This document shows positions 1-4,101 of a stretch of DNA of 5,089 nt, one piece after another. The stretch is from an uncultured Eubacteriales bacterium. GTDB lineage: Bacteria > Bacillota > Clostridia > Christensenellales > Aristaeellaceae. The stretch covers positions 1 through 5,089 of the forward strand of contig UQNM01000113.1 in NCBI GenBank assembly GCA_900542395.1, in the 5' to 3' direction. The stretch's first letter is position 1. Each line of letters begins with the position of its first letter. The notes under the pieces are model-generated. The model was not told the origin of the DNA and searched no databases. It saw only the letters and a list, made by a program, of their open reading frames with translations. The position numbers and the translations under genes are program-made.

Positions 1-187
1 GGGTCTGGTTCTGGGCAACATGTGCGAGCAGAACTTCTCCCGCGGCTACCTGATGAGCAAGGGCAGCATCCTCACGATGTTCAACCCGACGCTGCACCCG
101 ATTGCCTTCGTGCTGATTATCGTGTGCATCGTGCTGCTGCTCAGCCCGATCTTCATGGCTATGAAGAAAAAGAAGGCGGCCAAGTAA
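1..187 (+). CDS. TctA-family TTT transporter large membrane subunit, C-terminal end (5' partial)
   Basis: This is the last 61 codons of a gene that begins before the window, read from base 2 to the TAA at 185-187. The fragment opens with GLVLGNMCEQNFSRGYLMS. This fits the conserved G-(F/L)-(I/V)-LG...E-N-x-R-x-L-x-x-S segment near the end of TctA proteins, the roughly 500-residue, multi-spanning subunit of tripartite tricarboxylate transporters. One hydrophobic helix follows (about residues 34-52 of the fragment), then a lysine-rich cytoplasmic tail, KKKKAAK, consistent with the positive-inside rule. TctA works in the inner membrane with the small subunit TctB and a solute-binding protein, TctC. 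The gene lies 106 bases before citD in the same direction, so it may feed substrate to the lyase and share its transcript. It is a different gene from the tctA at 4102, because this one ends here. The family call rests on a short tail and the substrate is inferred only from the neighbours. Confidence 0.8.
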   Translation, partial: GLVLGNMCEQNFSRGYLMSKGSILTMFNPTLHPIAFVLIIVCIVLLLSPIFMAMKKKKAAK

Positions 188-202
188 GGCACATCCATAA
201 AC

Positions 203-222
203 CGAATCGGCGAGACGATTCG
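203..222 (+). other. Small hairpin after the upstream tctA stop
   Basis: CGAATCG (203-209) and CGATTCG (216-222) form a perfect 7-bp inverted repeat around a 6-base loop. AAACC (199-203) and GGTTT (231-235) could close an outer stem if a 9-base bulge is allowed. No T-run follows, so it is not a clear terminator. It sits just before the larger hairpin at 241-267. A role in mRNA 3'-end protection or processing between tctA and citD is possible but unproven. Confidence 0.35.
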
Positions 223-240
223 CTTCTTCAGGTTTCGGGG

Positions 241-267
241 CAGCGCCCGCCGATAGGGCGGGCGCTG
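241..267 (+). terminator. GC-rich hairpin between tctA and citD; leaky terminator or processing/stability element
   Basis: CAGCGCCCGCC (241-251) pairs perfectly with GGCGGGCGCTG (257-267) around the 5-base loop GATAG. G240-C268 adds a twelfth pair. The sequence after the stem, CTTCGGTCTATTA, has only scattered T residues and not a run, so full intrinsic termination is unlikely. The stem ends 12 bases before the citD ribosome binding site. It could lower readthrough from tctA into citDEF, block 3' exonuclease after mRNA cleavage, or separate two transcripts. I see no convincing separate promoter in the 26 bases between stem and start codon. If termination were complete, citDEF would therefore need a promoter inside the upstream region. 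Confidence 0.45.
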
Positions 268-279
268 CTTCGGTCTATT

Positions 280-285
280 AGGAGG
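280..285 (+). promoter_or_regulatory. Ribosome binding site of citD
   Basis: AGGAGG lies 8 bases before the ATG at 294. It is a full match to the Shine-Dalgarno core and fixes the citD start. Confidence 0.85.
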
Positions 286-293
286 AAAACAAC

Positions 294-596
294 ATGCAAA
301 TTGAGAAAAACGCCGTAGCGGGCACGCTCGAATCCAGCGACGCGCTGGTGACGGTCGAGCCTGCTCAGCAGGGCATTGAGCTGGAAATCTCTTCCAGCGT
401 GATGAATCAGTACGGGCGGCAGATTCGCCAGACCGTGCTGGAAACCCTTGACCGCCTCGATGTGAAGAGCGGCAAGGTCACGGTGGTTGACAAGGGCGCG
501 CTGGATTGCACGCTCAAGGCGCGCGTGGAGTGCGCCGTGTTCCGCAGCTGCGACAAGAGCGCGGCGGGAATCCCGTGGGGAGGTGTGATCCGATGA
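294..596 (+). CDS. citD: Citrate lyase acyl carrier protein (gamma subunit)
   Basis: This 100-residue protein matches the usual length of CitD (about 95-100). CitD carries the acetyl or citryl group on a 2'-(5''-triphosphoribosyl)-3'-dephospho-CoA arm during the citrate lyase cycle. The N-terminal AGTLESSDALV (residues 9-19) is the family signature, and Ser14 is in the position of the serine that receives the prosthetic group. Downstream, LEISSSVMNQYG, VLETLDRL and VVDKGALDCTLKARV fit the conserved order of CitD blocks. The last one corresponds to the D-D-K-G-A-L-(D/E)-x-x-L-(R/K)-A-R-V motif. The start is set by AGGAGG at 280-285. The stop overlaps the citE ATG by four bases (ATGA, 593-596), implying translational coupling and matched subunit output. 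The prosthetic-group enzymes CitX and CitG are not in the window. The C-terminus (about residues 86-100) is divergent. A citramalate lyase gamma subunit would look much the same. Confidence 0.95.
   Translation: MQIEKNAVAGTLESSDALVTVEPAQQGIELEISSSVMNQYGRQIRQTVLETLDRLDVKSGKVTVVDKGALDCTLKARVECAVFRSCDKSAAGIPWGGVIR
577..584 (+). promoter_or_regulatory. Ribosome binding site of citE, inside the citD 3' end
   Basis: GGGGAGGT lies within the last codons of citD, 8 bases before the ATG at 593. It favours this ATG over the in-frame ATG at 506. Starting at 506 would add 29 residues that translate citD sequence in a second frame and lack family similarity. Confidence 0.75.
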
Positions 597-1507
597 TCAA
601 ACGCCCGAAGCCGGAGCGCTTCCGTCTGCGCCGCACCATGATGTTTATGAACGCGCAGAAGCCGGGGCTCATCAAGGACGCTTACATTTACGGCTGCGAC
701 TCCATCATGCTCGATCTGGAGGACGCCGTGGCCGAGAACCAGAAGGACGCGGCGCGCTTCTCCCTGTATCACGCGCTGACGACGATTGACTACGGCAGCA
801 CCGAGGTCATCGTCCGCATCAACGGCCTGGATACGCCGCACTGGCAGGAGGATATCCGCGTGTGCGTCGCGGGCGGCGCGGACGGCATCCGCATCGCCAA
901 GTGCGAGAGCGCGCAGGACGTGAAGACGGTGGAGGAGCATGTGGCCGCCGCCGAGCGCGAGTTCGGCGTTGAGGTGGGCCGCACGCTGCTGATGGCCGCG
1001 CTGGAAAGCCCGAAGGGCATCCTCAACGCCTACGAAATCTGCTCGGCGTCTGACCGCATGTTCGGCGTGGCGATTTCCGGCGGCGACTTCCGCAAGTGCA
1101 TGCAGACCAAGTTCGATCCCTCCGGCATCGACATGATGGTTGCCCGCGGCCAGATGCTCATCGCCGCGCGCGCGGCCGGTGTGCAGTGCTTCGATACCGT
1201 GTTCACCGATCTGGACGACAACGAGGGCTTTGAGGCCGAGGTTCGCCAGAACAAAGCGATGGGCTTTGACGGCAAGAGCTTGATTAACCCGAAGCAGATT
1301 CGGCTGGTGCACCAGATTTTCGCCCCGACCGAGAAAGAGGTCGCGCAGGCGGAGGCCATGGTCAGCGCGTTCCGCGAGGCTGCGGCCGCCGGTATCGGCG
1401 TATTCACGGTCAACGGCAAGATGGTCGACGTCGCGTTCATTCCGGGCGCGGAGCGCACGCTGAGGCTGGCGAAGGCCTGCGGCATGTATGAGGGGGATCT
1501 GGTATGA
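593..1507 (+). CDS. citE: Citrate lyase beta subunit (citryl-ACP lyase)
   Basis: The 304-residue product cleaves citryl-ACP into acetyl-ACP and oxaloacetate, a Mg2+-dependent step catalysed by a TIM-barrel protein of the HpcH/HpaI aldolase-CitE family. Visible blocks in order are LRRTMMF (12-18), SIMLDLEDAVAENQKDAAR (37-55), VRINGLD (74-80), GGADGIRIAK (94-103), LESPKGILNAYEI (137-149), GDF (164-166), FTDLDDNEGF and GFDGKSLINPKQI. Arg75, Glu138 and Asp165 are at the family's substrate and metal-binding positions. The length is slightly above the usual 290-300 because of a basic N-terminus. The ATG at 593 overlaps the citD stop and the TGA at 1505-1507 overlaps the citF ATG, so it sits inside a coupled citDEF unit. 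Oddities: the usual FVPG loop after the first strand reads FMNAQKPG, and the common GAED metal motif reads SGGD, keeping the aspartate. Stand-alone CitE-like enzymes exist, but the flanking citD and citF make the complex subunit by far the best call. Confidence 0.95.
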   Translation: MIKRPKPERFRLRRTMMFMNAQKPGLIKDAYIYGCDSIMLDLEDAVAENQKDAARFSLYHALTTIDYGSTEVIVRINGLDTPHWQEDIRVCVAGGADGIRIAKCESAQDVKTVEEHVAAAEREFGVEVGRTLLMAALESPKGILNAYEICSASDRMFGVAISGGDFRKCMQTKFDPSGIDMMVARGQMLIAARAAGVQCFDTVFTDLDDNEGFEAEVRQNKAMGFDGKSLINPKQIRLVHQIFAPTEKEVAQAEAMVSAFREAAAAGIGVFTVNGKMVDVAFIPGAERTLRLAKACGMYEGDLV

Positions 1508-3066
1508 AAAACGCAGTTGGACGCGATATCCCGGAGGCGCTCCTTGTGAACGGCAAGGAGGTCTATCAGGGCAAAAATTACATGGACGGCAAGTATTTGC
1601 AGAAAGCCGCCCCCTGCACCCGCCGCTATGAGCGCCCGCAGGAGAGCAAGATTGTAGAGACGCTGGCCGACGCGCTGCGCCAGTGCGGCGCGAAGGACGG
1701 CATGACCTTCTCGTTCCACCACCACCTGCGCAACGGCGACTATGTGGTGAACATGGTTATGAAGGCCGCGATTGAGGAGCTGGGGCTCAAGGATCTGACC
1801 ATCGCCGCCACGTCTCTGGGCGAGGCGCACGACCCGATTGCCGAATACATCGAGGAAGGCAAGGTCGTCGGCATCCAGACCAGCGGTATTCGCGGCAGAA
1901 TGGGTCAGGTTGTCTCCGAGGGCAAGCTCAAGACCCCGGCCATCATCCGCAGCCACGGCGGCCGTCCGCGCGCGATTGAGGCGGGCGAGGTGCATATCGA
2001 CATCGCCTTTGTGGCCGCGCCGACGAGCGACTGCGTGGGCAACTGCCGCGGCATCGGCGGCAAGAGCAACTGCGGCTCGATGGGCTACGCCATGACGGAC
2101 GCCAAATACGCGGATCACGTGGTTGTCGTCACCGATTGTCTGGTGGATTTCCCGAACATGCCGGCCTCTGTCGAGGCGATTGACGTGGATGCGGTCGTGG
2201 TCGTCGATTCCATCGGCAACCCGAAGAAAATCGCCTCCGCGGCGGCGCGCATCAGCCAGAACCCGCGCGATTTGATGATGGCAGAGAACGTGGCGAAGGT
2301 CATCGCCTCCACGCCGTATTTCAAGGATGGATTCTCCTTCCAGACCGGCGTTGGCGGCCCGAGCCTCGCGGCGAACCTCTTCCTGGAAAAATACATGGAC
2401 GAGCGCGGCATCAAGATGGGCTGGGCCATCGGCGGCATTTGCGGCCCGATGGTGGAGCTGCTCAAGAAGGGCAAGGTCGGCAAGGTCATCGACGTGCAGG
2501 ACTTTGACCTCGACGCGGTCAATTCCATCAACCAGACCCCGAATCACTTTGAAATGAGCGCCAGCCAGTATGCCAACCCGGCGAACAAGGGCGCGTTTGT
2601 CAATAAGCTGGATTTCGTCGTCCTCGCGGCGCTCGAAATCGACACCAAATTCAACGTCAACGTGCTCACGGGCTCGGACGGCGTGCTTCGCGGCGCGCCG
2701 GGCGGACACCCGGATACGGCGGCGGGCAGCAAGGTCTGCGTCATCGTGACCCCGCTGGTGCGCGGCCGCATGGCGACGGTCTGCGAGGACGTTGTGACCG
2801 TCACGACGCCGGGCGACTGCGTGGACGTGCTGGTGACGGATTACGGCATTGCGGTCAACCCGCTGCGCCCCGACCTCGTCAAGTGCCTCGACGATGCGGG
2901 AATCCCGCACGTTTCCATCGAATCGCTCAAGGAGAAGGCCTACAGCATCGTCGGCCGTCCGGACGCGGTTCAGTTTGAAGACAAGGTTGTCGCCGTGCTC
3001 GAGGCGCGCGACGGCACCATCCTCGACGTTGTGCGCCAGATCAAGCCGTACACCTTCGAGGACTAA
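1504..3066 (+). CDS. citF: Citrate lyase alpha subunit (citrate:ACP transferase)
   Basis: This 520-residue protein is close to the usual CitF length of about 505-520. It swaps acetyl for citrate on the CitD thioester, giving citryl-ACP and free acetate (EC 2.8.3.10 activity), and belongs to the family II CoA-transferases. Conserved blocks run the whole length: GMTFSFHHHLRNGDYVVNMV (66-85), TSGIRG (126-131), RSHGGRPRAIEAGE (149-162), AFVAAPTSD (168-176), GKSNCGSMGYA (186-196), GFSFQTGVGG (276-285), SASQYANPANKGA (352-364), NVNVLTGSDGVLRG (384-397), GGHPDTAAG (400-408), LVRGR (418-422) and VLVTDYGIAVNP (442-453). The ATG overlaps the citE stop (ATGA, 1504-1507), with AGGGGG at 1491-1496 seven bases upstream. 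No citX or citG follows, although these often trail citF. The stop codon instead abuts a 162-bp inverted repeat. The frame is intact, with no sign of decay. Citramalate lyase alpha is the main alternative. Confidence 0.96.
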   Translation: MKNAVGRDIPEALLVNGKEVYQGKNYMDGKYLQKAAPCTRRYERPQESKIVETLADALRQCGAKDGMTFSFHHHLRNGDYVVNMVMKAAIEELGLKDLTIAATSLGEAHDPIAEYIEEGKVVGIQTSGIRGRMGQVVSEGKLKTPAIIRSHGGRPRAIEAGEVHIDIAFVAAPTSDCVGNCRGIGGKSNCGSMGYAMTDAKYADHVVVVTDCLVDFPNMPASVEAIDVDAVVVVDSIGNPKKIASAAARISQNPRDLMMAENVAKVIASTPYFKDGFSFQTGVGGPSLAANLFLEKYMDERGIKMGWAIGGICGPMVELLKKGKVGKVIDVQDFDLDAVNSINQTPNHFEMSASQYANPANKGAFVNKLDFVVLAALEIDTKFNVNVLTGSDGVLRGAPGGHPDTAAGSKVCVIVTPLVRGRMATVCEDVVTVTTPGDCVDVLVTDYGIAVNPLRPDLVKCLDDAGIPHVSIESLKEKAYSIVGRPDAVQFEDKVVAVLEARDGTILDVVRQIKPYTFED

Positions 3067-3227
3067 TACTAATTCTTGTTAAAATGGCTTAATCCGCGCA
3101 CCATCTTTTTCGCTCTGACTTTGCCTCGTTCCGTTCAACGTACCTCCAGTACGCCTCACTTCACTTGGCTTCGTCAGAACAAAAAATCTGATGCGCTCTG
3201 TTAAGCATTTTAACTGCGAATTAGTAT
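3066..3227. repeat. 162-bp imperfect inverted repeat, MITE-like or extragenic palindrome
   Basis: The segment is almost exactly symmetrical about base 3146. Outer arms ATACTAATTC (3066-3075) and GAATTAGTAT (3218-3227) match perfectly over 10 bp. Moving inward, GTTAAAATG (3078-3086) pairs with CATTTTAAC (3206-3214), GCTTAA (3087-3092) with TTAAGC (3201-3206), GCGCA (3096-3100) with TGCGC (3192-3196), TCTGAC (3114-3119) with GTCAGA (3173-3178), and GCC with GGC. CGTAC-CTCCA-GTACG (3139-3153) forms the tip. Much of 3120-3172 is not well paired. No transposase is encoded, so if mobile it is non-autonomous. TA lies at each edge if the ends are taken as CTAATTC and GAATTAG, but this is ambiguous because the ends are AT-rich. 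Its first base is the last base of the citF stop codon. When transcribed it would give a long folded 3' untranslated segment. I seem to recall similar GTACCTCCAGTACGCCT-type intergenic repeats in clostridial genomes, but cannot check this here. Confidence 0.7.
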
Positions 3228-3273
3228 AACGATACCTCCAACATCCCATACCATTGGAGTTTCCCCATGATAG

Positions 3274-3316
3274 CGGAACGGGCGCGAAGCGGCGAGCTTC
3301 GCGCCCGTTCCGTTTT
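3274..3316 (+). terminator. Strong rho-independent terminator of the citDEF transcript
   Basis: CGGAACGGGCGCGAAGC (3274-3290) pairs perfectly over 17 bp with GCTTCGCGCCCGTTCCG (3296-3312) around the 5-base loop GGCGA. TTTT (3313-3316) follows directly. G3273 and A3272 could extend the stem by a wobble and an A-T pair. The T-run is short, but the stem is very stable. No T-run exists on the other strand, so it acts on + strand transcripts. It lies 208 bases after the citF stop because the inverted repeat sits between them. It separates the citrate lyase unit from the tctBA unit. Confidence 0.85.
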
Positions 3317-3430
3317 GGCGCATGCCGACACGCCCGTTCAGAGCCTGCAAAGGAAAGCGGCAAAGCCGTTAAAGCAATTTAATGCGATAAAATAACGTGA
3401 AAAATAATCTAGATATTGCTGAAATATAAG

Positions 3431-3448
3431 GTTAAGATTATTCTTAAC
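3431..3448. promoter_or_regulatory. Operator-like palindrome upstream of tctB
   Basis: GTTAAGA-TTAT-TCTTAAC is a perfect 7-bp dyad with a 4-base spacer in AT-rich DNA. It ends 16 bases before the proposed -35 hexamer. Its centre would be near -60 relative to a start site around 3500, a position typical of activator binding. No T-run follows close enough, and the stem is too weak, for a terminator. The regulator is unknown and I do not recognise the motif. Confidence 0.45.
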
Positions 3449-3464
3449 ATATTTTTTTCCCTAT

Positions 3465-3493
3465 TTGCATGATTTCCCCGCGCATATTATGAT
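3465..3493 (+). promoter_or_regulatory. Candidate vegetative sigma-factor promoter for tctBA
   Basis: TTGCAT (3465-3470) and TATGAT (3488-3493) are separated by 17 bases. The -10 matches TATAAT at five of six positions, while the -35 keeps only the TTG. An AT-rich tract, including seven T residues around 3452-3458, lies upstream. The predicted start near 3500 gives a leader of about 45 bases before the GTG at 3544. An alternative -10, TATTAT at 3485-3490, would have a short 14-base spacer. A weak -35 fits a promoter needing an activator at the upstream dyad, but that is inference. Confidence 0.5.
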
Positions 3494-3527
3494 GGGATCA
3501 AACAAAAAAATCCCTTCTGCGGGGGGT

Positions 3528-3533
3528 AAGGAG
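3528..3533 (+). promoter_or_regulatory. Ribosome binding site selecting the GTG start of tctB
   Basis: AAGGAG lies 10 bases before GTG at 3544. No ATG occurs in the right frame between the site and the conserved N-terminal helix, so GTG is the only reasonable start. Confidence 0.75.
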
Positions 3534-3543
3534 TGACGGCACT

Positions 3544-4086
3544 GTGTTTGAACTGATTATCAACATTCTGCTCTTCATCTTCTTTGGCTACACGTTTTTC
3601 ACCCATGTGCTGGAAGCGGCGGTTCCCGCCAAAGTGGCGAATAACCCCTATGCGCTCCAGCCGGACGTTTGGCCAAAGGCAATCATCATTCTGCTTGAGA
3701 TCTGCCTGATCGTGAACATCATCCAGATCATCAGGAAGAACAGGGGAAAGCCGGAATTTACGCTCGGCGCGTTCGTCGGAAGCATCCCGGCGTTTCTCAA
3801 AAGCAAGCTGTTTTTCGGCATTGTGATCATGGTCGTCGCGTCCTTCATTCTGGATACGGTCGGCTTCATCGTCACCTCGCTGTTCATTCTCTTCTTCTAC
3901 GGCCTGCTGATCGGAGAGAAGAACATCGTCCGCCTGCTGATCGCGTCCGTCTGCATCACGATGGTGCTTTACATCGTCTTCAGCGGCATGCTCAGCGTCA
4001 ACCTGCCGCGCGGCACGGTCGGCTTCCTGCGCAACTTCGCGCTGTGGCTCGAATCCATCGTGGGCGCGGTCAAGAACATCTTTTAA
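3544..4086 (+). CDS. tctB: TctB-family small membrane subunit of a TTT transporter
   Basis: This 180-residue, highly hydrophobic protein has about four to five membrane segments: roughly residues 3-23, 45-63, 89-111, 109-124 (merging with the previous one) and 129-149. Family landmarks are the N-terminal helix, LQPDVWPKAI (38-47), which corresponds to the G-P-x-x-(F/W)-P block before TM2, and DTVGFIVTSLFILFFYGLLIGEK (104-126). SGMLSVNLPRG (147-157) matches the conserved C-terminal V-x-LPRG motif. TctB partners the large TctA subunit in the cytoplasmic membrane, and its length is typical (about 150-180). It starts with GTG behind AAGGAG, and tctA follows after 15 bases, so the two form one operon. 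Normally tctC comes before tctB. Here the upstream side is a terminator and promoter region, so tctB opens the transcript and any binding protein must lie downstream or elsewhere. The transported compound cannot be read from the sequence. Citrate is suggested only by citDEF next door. Confidence 0.85.
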   Translation: MFELIINILLFIFFGYTFFTHVLEAAVPAKVANNPYALQPDVWPKAIIILLEICLIVNIIQIIRKNRGKPEFTLGAFVGSIPAFLKSKLFFGIVIMVVASFILDTVGFIVTSLFILFFYGLLIGEKNIVRLLIASVCITMVLYIVFSGMLSVNLPRGTVGFLRNFALWLESIVGAVKNIF

Positions 4087-4091
4087 GGAGG
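4085..4091 (+). promoter_or_regulatory. Ribosome binding site of tctA, overlapping the tctB stop codon
   Basis: AAGGAGG shares its first two bases with the tctB TAA (4084-4086) and lies 10 bases before the ATG at 4102. This close arrangement favours coupled translation of the two membrane subunits. Confidence 0.8.
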
Positions 4092-4101
4092 CGACAGCGA
4101 T

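Larger units (their letters stand above)
3067..3543. other. 477-base intergenic region between citF and tctB
   Basis: No protein-coding gene is supported here. From left to right it holds the 162-bp inverted repeat (to 3227), about 45 bases without clear structure, and a strong terminator (3274-3316). About 50 mixed-composition bases follow, then an AT-rich stretch (about 3370-3470) with AGCAAT (3373-3378) mirrored by ATTGCT (3415-3420), and an operator-like palindrome (3431-3448). The tctB promoter candidate and leader complete it. The composition shift from GC-rich coding to AT-rich DNA near 3370 marks the control region of the second transporter unit. Confidence 0.8.

Noticed and set aside
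22..318. + strand open frame of 98 codons over the upstream tctA tail
   Set aside because: It is out of frame with the TctA C-terminus, crosses both hairpins and the citD ribosome binding site, and its product is unrecognisable.
506..592. Longer citE start at the ATG at 506
   Set aside because: The extra 29 residues translate citD in another frame and lack CitE similarity. The ATG at 593 has a good ribosome binding site and the same 4-base overlap style as citE/citF.
407..1312. - strand open frame (301 codons) opposite citD and citE
   Set aside because: It has the same shadow composition, no good ribosome binding site, and overlaps confirmed genes.
1030..2910. Long open frame on the - strand (626 codons) opposite citE and citF
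   Set aside because: It mirrors GC-rich coding DNA. The translation is rich in Arg, Ala, His, Asp and Val with no recognisable domain, while the + strand shows conserved citE and citF motifs throughout.
3079..3363. - strand open frame of 94 codons in the intergenic region
   Set aside because: It runs across the terminator stem and most of the inverted repeat. Its sequence is a translation of these structural elements, so a real protein is unlikely. Similar spurious peptides would be expected wherever the repeat occurs.
3350..3368. Possible catabolite (cre-like) site around GGAAAGCGGCAAAG
   Set aside because: It misses key positions of the CcpA consensus and is not palindromic.
3494..3514. 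GGGAT...ATCCC possible hairpin in the tctB leader
   Set aside because: It has only 5 bp with an 11-base A-rich loop and no T-run. It is too weak to call a regulatory structure or riboswitch.
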